Assembly: GCA_050250795.1 (NCBI GenBank)
Contig: JBFWNZ010000077.1
Span: 1-12,874, forward strand
Reading direction: 5' to 3'
DNA from: JBFWNZ01 sp050250795
GTDB lineage: Bacteria > Pseudomonadota > Alphaproteobacteria > UBA8366
DNA: 12,874 nucleotides
A program made the translations under genes and the position numbers. Positions 1 through 7,243 of this stretch are shown in pieces. Below the pieces are notes generated by a model, which saw only the letters and a program-made list of their open reading frames with translations, was not told the origin of the DNA and ran no database searches. Position 1 is the first letter of the stretch. Each line of letters starts with the position of its first letter.

Positions 1-294
1 GACGACGCGCATAAGGACGCGCTGATGGCCAAGGGCTTCAAGGGCAAGGCGAAGATCGAGGTCAGCCGCTTCAAGGGGCTGGGCGAGATGCCGCCGGCCC
101 AGTTGAAGACCACGACGATGGACCCGGCCACCCGCACCCTGCTCCAGGTCCGCATTCCGGATTCCGGCGAGCCCGGCGAGGCGCGGCGGACGGCGCGGCT
201 GGTCGAAAGCCTGATGGGCCGCAAGCCGGAGCTGCGCTTCCAGTTCATCCAGGAGAACGCGGCCAGCGTGGCGACCGACGCGATCGACGTCTAG
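1..294 (+). CDS. parE: DNA topoisomerase IV subunit B, C-terminal fragment
   Basis: This is the 3' end of a type IIA topoisomerase ATPase subunit; the frame is open from base 1, so the gene begins upstream of the window. About 97 residues remain. They contain the TOPRIM-end signature F-K-G-L-G-E-M followed by Q-L-K-T-T-T-M-D-P and R-T-L-L-Q-V, which position the arginine/lysine-rich strand next to the metal-binding site. The last part, with L-M-G-R-K-P and F-I-Q-E-N-A, is the usual C-terminus of the GyrB/ParE family. I prefer ParE over GyrB because of the Q-L-K-T-T-T wording and the tail, but the fragment alone cannot fully exclude GyrB. The enzyme decatenates daughter chromosomes with ParC. 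The stop is TAG at 292-294. No terminator is visible before the next gene. Confidence 0.85.
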   Translation, partial: DDAHKDALMAKGFKGKAKIEVSRFKGLGEMPPAQLKTTTMDPATRTLLQVRIPDSGEPGEARRTARLVESLMGRKPELRFQFIQENAASVATDAIDV

Positions 295-314
295 GCGCTA
301 CGCGATCCCACGGG

Positions 315-343
315 TTGGCCCGCCGGGTCCGCCCGCGTAAACT
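315..343 (+). promoter_or_regulatory. Candidate sigma70-type promoter for the DUF2927 gene
   Basis: TTGGCC (315-320) and TAAACT (338-343) are separated by 17 bases, and each matches its consensus hexamer at four of six positions. The expected start of transcription, about 7 bases after the -10, falls on the A of the ATG at 350. There is no Shine-Dalgarno before that ATG, so the message could be leaderless. This is a reading of weak motifs only; co-transcription with parE, 55 bases upstream, is the alternative. Confidence 0.3.
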
Positions 344-349
344 CTCCCC

Positions 350-1126
350 ATGCTGTCCCGACCGTTCAGGAATGCCCTCCTCGCGACGCTGCCGGCATTG
401 GCCCTGGCCGCCCCCGCGCAGGCCGATCCGATCCCCTATGAGCGCATCGTCCGGAACTTCGACGTCCTGGCGTTCCGCGGCGAATACAGCGGCCGGCAAT
501 ACGAGGTGCTGCGCAAGTGGAAGGACCCGCTGCGCCTCGCCATCATGTCCAAGACCTATCCGGAGAGCCTGGAATCCGACGTCCAGGAACTGGTTGCGCT
601 GCTGAGCCGGACCACCGGCCATCCCGTCGAGCTGTATTATTCCGAGCGGATGCGGGCGGCGAAGCGGCTGCCGGCCGATTTCGACCAGAAGCTAGTGAAT
701 GTCTATCTCTATTACGAGGCGCCGGACGACCTGCCGAAGATCCTGTCGCCCTTCTTCAACAACGACCCGTCCCAGGTCGTCCCCTATCTGAGCCAGGCAA
801 CCTGCTTCGCCAAGCTGTTCACCAAGGGGGCGGAAATCCGCCGGGCGATGATCGCCTTCCCGTCCAGCCGGCCGCGCGAGCATATGCGGGCCTGCGTGGT
901 TGAGGAGATTTCCCAGATTCTGGGCCTCGCGAACGACGATGCGACCATGTCGGAATCGATCTTCAACGACACCAACCCGATCAATGAGCTGACGGCGCAT
1001 GACCGGCTGCAGCTGCGCGTCCTCTACGACCGCCGCCTGCTCGTGGGCATGCCCCGCCAGGAGGTGCTGCGGACGATCCCGACCATCCTGGACGACCTGA
1101 ACCGCCTCGCCGCCGGGCAGCCCTGA
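350..1126 (+). CDS. DUF2927 family secreted protein
   Basis: This 258-residue protein begins with a clear Sec signal peptide: basic residues R4-R7, a hydrophobic core rich in L and A, and a likely signal peptidase site after A-P-A-Q-A (residue 25). The mature protein is therefore probably periplasmic. The second half carries what I recognise as the DUF2927 signature: C152 in A-T-C-F-A, C182 in R-A-C-V-V-E-E-I-S-Q-I-L-G-L, then S-I-F-N-D and H-D-R-L-Q-L-R-V-L-Y-D near residues 203-227. C152 and C182 could form a disulfide. The V-E-E-I-S-Q helix followed by L-G-L recalls the helix of zinc metallopeptidases but lacks the histidines of HExxH, so any protease activity is doubtful. The family has no established function known to me. 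It runs convergently into the SDR gene with only 10 bases between the stops. The start is supported by the signal peptide, not by an RBS. Confidence 0.8.
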   Translation: MLSRPFRNALLATLPALALAAPAQADPIPYERIVRNFDVLAFRGEYSGRQYEVLRKWKDPLRLAIMSKTYPESLESDVQELVALLSRTTGHPVELYYSERMRAAKRLPADFDQKLVNVYLYYEAPDDLPKILSPFFNNDPSQVVPYLSQATCFAKLFTKGAEIRRAMIAFPSSRPREHMRACVVEEISQILGLANDDATMSESIFNDTNPINELTAHDRLQLRVLYDRRLLVGMPRQEVLRTIPTILDDLNRLAAGQP

Positions 1127-1136
1127 GCGGACCGGG

Positions 1137-1931
1137 TCAGCCGACCCGCGCGCTCATCCCGCCATCCACCGGCAGGGCGACGGCGGTGATGAAGCCGGCC
1201 TCGTCGGAGTTCAGGAACACCGCCGCGTTCGCCACGTCCCAGCCCGTTCCCTGGCGGCCGTTCAGCGGCACCTTGGCATCGCGCTCGGCCCGGATCGTGG
1301 CCCGCTCGACATTGCGCTCCTTGTAGCGGCGCTCGATGGCCATCGGCGTGTCCATGTAGCCGGGCAGGATCGTGTTGACCCGGATGCCGTAGGGCGCGTT
1401 CTCCAGCGCCATGTTCTGGGTCAGCGTGATCACGCCCGCCTTCGACACCTTGTAGATCACCCGCGGCTCGTAGCAGACCGCCGAGGTCGAGCTGATATTG
1501 GTGATCGACCCCGACCGCTGCTCGCGCATCGCCGGCAGGACATGCTTGCAGGTCAGCCAGACGCTCTTGAGGTTGAGGTCCATCAGCCGCAGCCAGGTCG
1601 CCTCGTCCAGTTCGGTCGTCGGCAGATCCCCGCGCGAGGCGCCGACATTATTGTGCAGGATGTCGATCCGCCCGAACCGGTCGCGGCAGGCCTGGGCGAT
1701 GGCGGCGCAGTCCGCCTCGCTGGTCACGTCCGCGCCGATGGCGACGGCATCGACGCCCTGGGCGCGGCAGAGCGCCGCCGTCTCCTCCGCGGAATCCCGG
1801 TCGATATCGGCCAGGATCAGCCGCGCGCCCTCCTCGGCGAAGCGGATCGCGACCGCCCGCCCGTTGCCCACCGTTTCGCCCGCCGTCTGGCCGGCGCCGA
1901 CGACGATGGCCGCCCGATCCTTCAGGCGCAT
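1137..1931 (-). CDS. SDR family NAD(P)-dependent oxidoreductase (copy 1)
   Basis: This is a classical short-chain dehydrogenase of 264 residues, the normal length. Visible motifs in order: an extended glycine loop G12-A-G-Q-T-A-G-E-T-V-G-N-G24 for the dinucleotide; A-D-V-T near 67-70; N-N-V-G at 94-97 (variant of NNAG); N120; serine of I-S-S-T-S around 146-150; and Y160-K-V-S-K164, giving the Asn-Ser-Tyr-Lys tetrad. The end P-V-D-G-G is typical. The start at 1931 follows G-G-G-G-C-G-A-C-G and lies 11 bases after the BKACE stop; the longer frame reaching to 2198 overlaps BKACE and is rejected. By hand count it shares 203 of 264 residues, ungapped, with the SDR at 2820-3614. The likely role is oxidation of a hydroxy acid or reduction of the matching keto acid in the BKACE pathway; the substrate is not visible from sequence. 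Confidence 0.9.
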   Translation of the reverse strand: MRLKDRAAIVVGAGQTAGETVGNGRAVAIRFAEEGARLILADIDRDSAEETAALCRAQGVDAVAIGADVTSEADCAAIAQACRDRFGRIDILHNNVGASRGDLPTTELDEATWLRLMDLNLKSVWLTCKHVLPAMREQRSGSITNISSTSAVCYEPRVIYKVSKAGVITLTQNMALENAPYGIRVNTILPGYMDTPMAIERRYKERNVERATIRAERDAKVPLNGRQGTGWDVANAAVFLNSDEAGFITAVALPVDGGMSARVG

Positions 1932-1942
1932 CGTCGCCCCGC

Positions 1943-2797
1943 TCACGCCGCCGCGGCGCCGCGCGCCGGCAGGCCGAGCATGGCGCGGACATCGGCGGGC
2001 GAGGCCACCGGGCGGCCCCAGATATTCGCCGTTTTCACCCACTGCTCGACCATCTCGGCGTTGCTCTTGGCCAGCTCGCCGGGCCGGGCATAGACGCAGT
2101 CCTCCATGCCGGTGCGCACATGCCCGCCCAGCGTGAAGGCCGCCATCTCCAGCCGCAGATGCACCGTCAGGTCCGAGGACTGGGCCGACACCGACCATTC
2201 GCTGCCCTCAGGCAGCCGGTCGACCAGCAGCTGCAGCTGCCGCTCGTCGGGATGCAGCGCGCCCGGCGGGCCGAAGATGAACTCGATGAAGTACGGCGCC
2301 TTGATCAGCCCGTCCTTGGCCAGCATCTCGATCCCGTGCATATGCCCGGTGTCGAACACCTCGATCCCCGGCGCGATGCCCAGCGCCTGCATGCGCTTGG
2401 CCATCTCGCGCAGATAGGAGGGCGCGTTGTTGTAGAGACGGTTGCCCATGTTGAACGAGCCGACATCGAGCGACACCACCTCGGCGCCCGATTCCGCGAC
2501 CCGCAGCCGCTCCTCATGCGGCGAGCGGCCGCCATTGTCGCCGGCCGAGAAGTTCAGCACCGCGTCGCAGTTCGTCCGCTCGATCCGCTCGCGGATCGCC
2601 GCGTAATGCGCCGGATCGTTCGAGGTGCTGCCATCCTCCAGCCGGGCATGGATATGGACCATCCCCGCCCCGGCCCGCCAGCACTCCACCGCCGCCTCGG
2701 CGACGGCGTCGGGGGTAACGGGATGATAGGGCGTCTTGGACCGCGCCGGGGCGCCGCCGGTGACGGCGGCGCAGATGATCAGCGGCTTCATGGTCAT
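1943..2797 (-). CDS. Beta-keto acid cleavage enzyme (BKACE, DUF849)
   Basis: This 284-residue protein fits the Zn-dependent BKACE family, which condenses a beta-keto acid with acetyl-CoA and splits the product to acetoacetate plus a new CoA ester. It opens with L-I-I-C-A-A-V-T-G-G. It carries the metal pair H48-I-H50 in M-V-H-I-H-A-R, then S-F-N-M-G-N, G-I-E-V-F-D-T-G-H, and E232 in G-M-E-D, matching the His-His-Glu zinc ligands of the characterised 3-keto-5-aminohexanoate cleavage enzyme with an offset of about two residues. The start at 2797 is chosen because A-G-G-A-G lies 8 bases upstream; an ATG two codons later has poorer spacing. The gene lies 22 bases after one SDR and 11 bases before the other, so all three are probably one transcript. 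Family members act on many keto acids, for example dehydrocarnitine; the specific substrate here is unknown. Confidence 0.9.
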   Translation of the reverse strand: MTMKPLIICAAVTGGAPARSKTPYHPVTPDAVAEAAVECWRAGAGMVHIHARLEDGSTSNDPAHYAAIRERIERTNCDAVLNFSAGDNGGRSPHEERLRVAESGAEVVSLDVGSFNMGNRLYNNAPSYLREMAKRMQALGIAPGIEVFDTGHMHGIEMLAKDGLIKAPYFIEFIFGPPGALHPDERQLQLLVDRLPEGSEWSVSAQSSDLTVHLRLEMAAFTLGGHVRTGMEDCVYARPGELAKSNAEMVEQWVKTANIWGRPVASPADVRAMLGLPARGAAAA

Positions 2798-2819
2798 CGT
2801 CTTTTCTCCTCGCGTTGGG

Positions 2820-3614
2820 TCAGCCGATCCGGCCGCTGAGGCCGCCATCGACGGGCAGCATGATCGCGGTGATGTAGTCGGCTTCGTCGGAATTCAGGAA
2901 TACGGCCGCGTTGGCGATGTCCCAGCCGCTGCCCATCTTCTTGCGCAGCGGCACCATCACGTCGCGCTCGTGGCGGATGATGTCGCGCGACACGTTGCGT
3001 TCGCCATAGCGGCGCTCGATGGCCATCGGCGTGTCGATATAGCCCGGCACGATGGTGTTGACCCGGATGCCGTAGGGCGCATTCTCCATCGCCATGTTCT
3101 GGCTGAGCGTGATCACGCCCGCCTTCGACACCTTGTAGATCACATTCGGCCGGGTGCAGAGCGCCGAGGTCGAGCTGATATTGGTGATCGAGCCGGATTG
3201 CTGCTCGCGCATCGTCGGCAGGACATGCTTGCAGGTGAGCCAGGTGCTCTTCAGGTTCATGTCCATCAGATGCAGCCAGTTCTCTTCGGTCAGCTGCGTC
3301 GTCGGCGCGTCGCCGCGCGACTTGCCCACATTGTTGTGCAGGATGTCGATGCGGCCGTAGCGGTCGCGGCAGGCTTTCGCGATGGCGGCGCAGTCGGCCT
3401 CCTTGGTCACGTCGGCCGCGATGGTCTCGACCTCCGCCCCCTTCTCGCGCGCGATGGCCGCCGTCTCCTCGGCGGAGTCGCGGCTGACATCGGCCAGCAG
3501 CAGCTTCGCCCCTTCCTCGGCGAAGCGGATCGCCGTGGCGCGCCCGTTGCCGATGGTCTCGCCCGGCGTCTGCCCCGCCCCCACCACGATGGCAACCTTG
3601 TCCTTCAACCGCAT
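2820..3614 (-). CDS. SDR family NAD(P)-dependent oxidoreductase (copy 2)
   Basis: A second 264-residue short-chain dehydrogenase, paralogous to copy 1. It has the same extended glycine loop (G12-A-G-Q-T-P-G-E-T-I-G-N-G24), N-N-V-G at 94-97, N120, the I-S-S-T-S serines and Y160-K-V-S-K164. Differences from copy 1 cluster around residues 56-67, 113-117, 152-157 and 221-239. The last two lie near the active site and the substrate-binding loop, which suggests the copies handle different substrates or stereochemistry. A strong G-G-A-G-G precedes the ATG at 3614. The gene lies 54 bases downstream of the hydrolase gene and 22 bases before BKACE. I infer it supplies or removes the keto acid used by BKACE. 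The SDR family assignment is firm; the reaction is not known. Confidence 0.92.
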   Translation of the reverse strand: MRLKDKVAIVVGAGQTPGETIGNGRATAIRFAEEGAKLLLADVSRDSAEETAAIAREKGAEVETIAADVTKEADCAAIAKACRDRYGRIDILHNNVGKSRGDAPTTQLTEENWLHLMDMNLKSTWLTCKHVLPTMREQQSGSITNISSTSALCTRPNVIYKVSKAGVITLSQNMAMENAPYGIRVNTIVPGYIDTPMAIERRYGERNVSRDIIRHERDVMVPLRKKMGSGWDIANAAVFLNSDEADYITAIMLPVDGGLSGRIG

Positions 3615-3668
3615 GCGGCTTCCTCCCGTCGTTTGCGCGCCTTCCGGCGCTGTTCGATTGCTTGCCGA

Positions 3669-4211
3669 TTACTTGATGAGCGGCATGAGCGCGCGGAACG
3701 CATCGCTGTCCGCGCGTCCGAGCCACTCGAACAGGACCATTTCCGCGGTGACGATGGCAATCCCCGCGTCGCGCAGACGTGCCATCGCGGCGGTATGGTT
3801 CGCCGCGCTGCGGCTGATAGTCGCATCGGCGACGACGAACACATCGTAGCCGGCGAGCGCGAGGTCGAGCGCCGTCTGGGCGACGCAGACATGCGCCTCC
3901 ATCCCCGCCAGCACCATCTGCGGGCGGCTGCGTTCCTCGATGGCGGCACGCAGGCCGGGTTCGGCGAAACAGGAGAAATGCACCTTCTCAAGGCGCTGTG
4001 CCCCGCCGCTTGCCGCCAGCAGCCGGGGAACCGTCGGGCCGAGCCCGGCGGGATACTGTTCCGTCACCAGCACCGGCACCGCCATCCGCTCCGCCGCACG
4101 CAGCAGGATTTCGCAGTTCCTCAGGATGGTTTCGGGCGCGTGCATCGCCGCCAGCAGGCGCTCTTGCACGTCGATCATCAGTAGACAGGACAGGCTCTGC
4201 TTGATAAGCAT
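3669..4211 (-). CDS. Isochorismatase-like cysteine hydrolase
   Basis: This 180-residue protein is a full-length member of the isochorismatase-like hydrolase superfamily, cytosolic amidases and esterases with a Cys nucleophile. The Asp-Lys-Cys triad is visible: D14 in L-L-M-I-D-V-Q-E, K76 in L-E-K-V-H-F-S-C, and C109 in G-M-E-A-H-V-C-V, followed by the usual Q-T-A-L-D-L and Y-D-V-F-V-V-A-D-A. It ends in the family-like M-V-L-F-E-W-L-G-R-A and P-L-I-K. The ATG at 4211 has no clear Shine-Dalgarno, but a stop codon 14 codons upstream leaves no better start and D14 must be included. It is the first gene of the minus-strand BKACE/SDR cluster. In that setting it could hydrolyse an amide or carbamoyl group before oxidation, but this is a guess. 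Confidence 0.88.
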   Translation of the reverse strand: MLIKQSLSCLLMIDVQERLLAAMHAPETILRNCEILLRAAERMAVPVLVTEQYPAGLGPTVPRLLAASGGAQRLEKVHFSCFAEPGLRAAIEERSRPQMVLAGMEAHVCVAQTALDLALAGYDVFVVADATISRSAANHTAAMARLRDAGIAIVTAEMVLFEWLGRADSDAFRALMPLIK

Positions 4212-4250
4212 TGTGAGGCGAACTACTTCAAGTGGGACAACAATACGTTA

Positions 4251-4268
4251 GCGTTGCGCACTCAACGC
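4251..4268. promoter_or_regulatory. Inverted repeat in the divergent intergenic region
   Basis: GCGTTG (4251-4256) and CAACGC (4263-4268) form a perfect 6-bp dyad with a 6-base spacer. It lies in the 179-base gap between the divergent hydrolase gene (start 4211) and the helicase gene (start 4391), about 40 bases before the hydrolase ATG. It could be an operator for the BKACE cluster or a hairpin in a leader. I found no convincing -10/-35 pair for either gene in this gap. Confidence 0.25.
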
Positions 4269-4390
4269 CGCAATGCACGGTTCCCCGATACAGGCGAGCG
4301 AACGCGTGGAACGAGCCGTCCGGACCCAGGGCAGACGCCAGCATGGGCCGTATTCGTTTGGAGCCGCCTAGAGTTACGCGATAGGACAGC

Positions 4391-5872
4391 ATGAGTTTCG
4401 AAGATATTGGACTGAGCGAGGAGCTTCTCCGCGCTATCAGCGACTCCGGCTACACAAAGCCGACCCCCATTCAGGAACAGGCGATCCCCTACGTCCTGAT
4501 GAACCGCGACGTTCTGGGCTGCGCCCAGACGGGAACGGGCAAGACCGCCTCCTTCACCCTCCCGATGCTCGACATCCTGGCGAACGGCCGCGCAAGGGCG
4601 CGAATGCCCCGCTCGCTGATCCTCGAGCCGACCCGGGAACTGGCCGCCCAGGTGGCCGAGAACTTCGACAAGTACGGCAAGTATCAGAAGCTGAACAAGG
4701 CGCTGCTGATCGGCGGCGTCTCATTCGACGATCAGGAGCGCCTGCTCGACCGCGGCGTCGATGTGCTGATCGCCACGCCCGGCCGCCTGCTCGACCATTT
4801 CGAGCGCGGCAAGGTTCTGCTCTCCGACGTGAAGATCCTGGTGATCGACGAGGCGGACCGGATGCTCGACATGGGCTTCATCCCCGATGTCGAACGCATC
4901 TGCACCTTGATCCCGCGCATCCGCCAGACCCTGATGTTCTCGGCCACCATGCCGCCGGAAATCCGGCGCCTTGCCGAGAAGTTCCTAATGAACCCGAAGG
5001 AAGTGACCGTTGCCCCGCCGGCGACGGCCGCCGCCACGGTCGAGCAGCGTCTGGTCACGGTCCAGCCGGACGAGAAGCGGGCCGCCCTACGCGCCCTGCT
5101 GCGCGGCGAGGAAGTCCAGAACGCCCTCGTCTTCTGCAACCGCAAGCGCGACGTCGATGTGGTGCAGCGCTCGCTGAAAAGTCACGGCTTCGATGCCGGC
5201 GCCCTGCATGGCGACATGGACCAGTTCCGTCGCACCGACACGCTGGAGCGGTTCAAGAACGGCGAAGTCCGCCTGCTGGTCTGCTCAGACGTCGCGGCGC
5301 GCGGCCTCGACATCGCCGCCGTCAGCCACGTGTTCAATTTCGACGTGCCGATCCACGCCGACGACTATATCCACCGCATCGGCCGTACCGGCCGCGCGGG
5401 CCGCAGCGGCAAGGCCTTTACCCTCGCCGCGCCCGAGGACGGCAAGTTCGTGTCCGCGATCCAGAAGCTGACCGGCCAGACCATCGAGCCGCTGGTGCTG
5501 GAGGGTTTCGAGGCCGCTGCGCTGGAAGAGGGCGACGGCCGCCGTCGCGGTCGCGGCAAGAAGCGGAACGAGGCACCGGCGCGTCCGGCGAAGGACGCGG
5601 AAAAGGCGCGGCCCGAGAAGCGGGCCAAGCGGCGCGAGGATGCGCCCGAGAAGCCCGTCGCGGCCAGCGAACCCCGCGCCGAGCGTCCGCGGCAGCCCGA
5701 ACCCATTCGCGCATACGCGTCCAAGTCGATGCCCCCCGCATCCAAGCCGGCTGCCGCGCCGACGCGCGCGAAGTCCAAGCCCCAGCAGGATGAGGCCAAG
5801 CGCCCGTTCCGCGATTCCGGCGAGGTTCCCGCCTTCCTTCTCCGCCGCGCGCCGATCGACAGCGCGGCCTGA
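4391..5872 (+). CDS. rhlE: DEAD-box ATP-dependent RNA helicase, RhlE type
   Basis: This 493-residue protein has all superfamily 2 DEAD-box motifs in order: Q motif (Y21-T-K-P-T-P-I-Q28), Walker A A45-Q-T-G-T-G-K-T52, P-T-R-E-L-A at 80-85, T-P-G-R at 129-132, D153-E-A-D156, S184-A-T186, A-R-G-L-D-I at 303-308, and H328-R-I-G-R-T-G-R335. The catalytic core ends near residue 370. The tail of about 110 residues is low in complexity and rich in R, K, E, P and A, as expected for RNA binding in RhlE proteins. It ends with E-V-P-A-F-L-L-R-R, a peptide I associate with alphaproteobacterial helicases. These enzymes unwind short RNA duplexes in ribosome assembly and cold adaptation. A-G-G-A sits 4 bases before the ATG. 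The gene is single, divergent from the hydrolase gene and convergent with the CaiB gene. Assignment to RhlE over other DEAD-box groups is likely but not certain. Confidence 0.9.
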   Translation: MSFEDIGLSEELLRAISDSGYTKPTPIQEQAIPYVLMNRDVLGCAQTGTGKTASFTLPMLDILANGRARARMPRSLILEPTRELAAQVAENFDKYGKYQKLNKALLIGGVSFDDQERLLDRGVDVLIATPGRLLDHFERGKVLLSDVKILVIDEADRMLDMGFIPDVERICTLIPRIRQTLMFSATMPPEIRRLAEKFLMNPKEVTVAPPATAAATVEQRLVTVQPDEKRAALRALLRGEEVQNALVFCNRKRDVDVVQRSLKSHGFDAGALHGDMDQFRRTDTLERFKNGEVRLLVCSDVAARGLDIAAVSHVFNFDVPIHADDYIHRIGRTGRAGRSGKAFTLAAPEDGKFVSAIQKLTGQTIEPLVLEGFEAAALEEGDGRRRGRGKKRNEAPARPAKDAEKARPEKRAKRREDAPEKPVAASEPRAERPRQPEPIRAYASKSMPPASKPAAAPTRAKSKPQQDEAKRPFRDSGEVPAFLLRRAPIDSAA

Positions 5873-5893
5873 TCGGTCTCGAAACCGGCGCTT

Positions 5894-5975
5894 CCCTCAC
5901 CCTGAGCCCGACGAAGGGTGAGCGGCACAGGCGGCGGTGCAAGCCTCATCCTTCGTCAGGCTCAGGATGAGGCAG
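5894..5975. repeat. Inverted pair of REP-like palindromes, possible bidirectional terminator
   Basis: Two palindromes lie between the convergent helicase and CaiB genes. Copy 1 has arms CTCACCCT (5896-5903) and AGGGTGAG (5915-5922) around an 11-base loop. Copy 2 has arms GCCTCATCCT (5943-5952) and AGGATGAGGC (5964-5973), also around 11 bases. Read on the opposite strand, copy 2 matches copy 1 except for one loop base and one arm pair that changes on both sides (C-G to T-A), so pairing is kept. This looks like a dispersed alphaproteobacterial REP-type element set as an inverted doublet. It probably stops transcription or protects 3' ends from both sides. Confidence 0.7.
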
Positions 5976-5997
5976 GAACGCAGGTTCCGGCTGCGGA

Positions 5998-7206
5998 TTA
6001 CTTCCGCCGTTCCTCGACAAGGATTCCGTCGCCCAGAAGAGCCTCGATCTCGGCCGCGTCGAAGCCGTGCTCGGCGAGCACAGCACGGCCGTCCACGCCG
6101 AATTTCGGCGGCAGCGTCCGGATGGAGCCCGGCGTCCGCGAGAACTTGATGGGCGTTCCCGTGCAGCGGTACCAGTCCATCTCCGCCGCCATGTTGCGGT
6201 GCTTCGTATGCGCGCGTTCCATCATCTGCGCCGTGTCCAGGATCGGACCCGCCGGCACCCCCGCCTCCAGCAACTGCATGCACAGCGCCTCGCCATCCTG
6301 GTCGGCCAGCGCCGCTTCCAGTTCGGCGGTCAGCGTGTCGCGATGCGCCAGCCGGTCGCTGTTGGTCTTGAACCGGGGATCGGATGCCAGATCGGGACGG
6401 CCGATCACCGCGCAGACCCGCTCATAGGCCCGGTTGTTTCCCGCGCCGATGAAGATGTCGACGGTCTTGGTGCGATAGCGGTCGTAGGGGCTGATGTTCG
6501 GATGCGCGTTGCCGGTGAGGCCCGGCGTCTTGCCGGACAGCGTGTAGTTGATGACGTGCGGATGCATCAGCGAGATCGCGCAGTCGTAAAGCGTCATGTC
6601 GATGAACTGGCCGCGGCCGGACCGTGCCCGCTCCAGCAGCGCCATCAGCACCGCGACGGCGGAATACAGGCCGGTGCCCATGTCCACCATCGGAATGCCG
6701 ACCCGCGTCGGCCCCGAGGCGGGTTCGCCATTGACGCTGAACCAGCCGGTCATGCCCTGGATGATCGCGTCGTAACCGGGATAGCCGCCCAGCGGCCCGT
6801 CGGCGCCATAGCCGCTGATCCGGCAATGGATGAGGCGCGGGAACCGCTTCTCCAGCACCTCGGCATAACCCAGGCCCCAGCGCTCCATGGTGCCGGTCTT
6901 GAGGTTCTCGACCAGCACATCGGCATCCGCCAGCAGGCGGAACAGCACCTCGCGCCCCTCGGGCCGCGTCAGGTCCAGCCCGACCGAGCGCTTGTTGCGG
7001 TTGAGGCCGATGAAGTAGGAGGCATCGCCCTCATGGAAGGGCGGGCCCCAGTCGCGCACCTCGTCGCCCTGGGGCGGTTCCACCTTGATGACCGTCGCAC
7101 CATGGTCGGCCATGACCTGGGTGGCATAGGGTCCGCCGAGCACGCGCGTCAGATCGACCACCTTCACGCCGGCCAGCGCGCCGGCCGCAATCGCTGTCTG
7201 GTTCAT
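5998..7206 (-). CDS. Class III (CaiB/BaiF) CoA-transferase
   Basis: This 402-residue protein is a normal-length formyl-CoA transferase/CaiB family member, moving CoA between carboxylic acids through an aspartyl-CoA anhydride. Landmarks are V-V-D-L-T-R-V-L-G-G-P-Y near the N-terminus, G-A-T-V-I-K-V-E-P-P at 36-45, N-R-N-K-R-S-V at 69-75, the V-L-V-E-N-L-K-T-G-T segment at 97-106, and the catalytic D175 in G-I-P-M-V-D-M-G-T-G. A-G-A-G-G-A lies just before the ATG at 7206. It is the last gene of the minus-strand cluster, 37 bases after the CoA-transferase-like beta subunit, and its 3' end faces the REP pair. It likely activates the pathway acid or passes on its CoA. The family is firm; the acid used cannot be told from sequence. 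Confidence 0.92.
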   Translation of the reverse strand: MNQTAIAAGALAGVKVVDLTRVLGGPYATQVMADHGATVIKVEPPQGDEVRDWGPPFHEGDASYFIGLNRNKRSVGLDLTRPEGREVLFRLLADADVLVENLKTGTMERWGLGYAEVLEKRFPRLIHCRISGYGADGPLGGYPGYDAIIQGMTGWFSVNGEPASGPTRVGIPMVDMGTGLYSAVAVLMALLERARSGRGQFIDMTLYDCAISLMHPHVINYTLSGKTPGLTGNAHPNISPYDRYRTKTVDIFIGAGNNRAYERVCAVIGRPDLASDPRFKTNSDRLAHRDTLTAELEAALADQDGEALCMQLLEAGVPAGPILDTAQMMERAHTKHRNMAAEMDWYRCTGTPIKFSRTPGSIRTLPPKFGVDGRAVLAEHGFDAAEIEALLGDGILVEERRK

Positions 7207-7243
7207 CGGTCCTCTCGGGCCTTTGCAGAGGGGCTGGACCGGA

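Noticed and set aside
1133..1148. CGGGTC/GACCCG hairpin at the convergent DUF2927/SDR junction
   Set aside because: Only 6 pairs, overlaps the SDR stop codon and has no T-run on either strand, so I do not call it a terminator.
2736..4184. 482-residue + strand open frame across SDR copy 2 and the hydrolase
   Set aside because: It spans three real minus-strand genes and their gaps; composition is that of a shadow.
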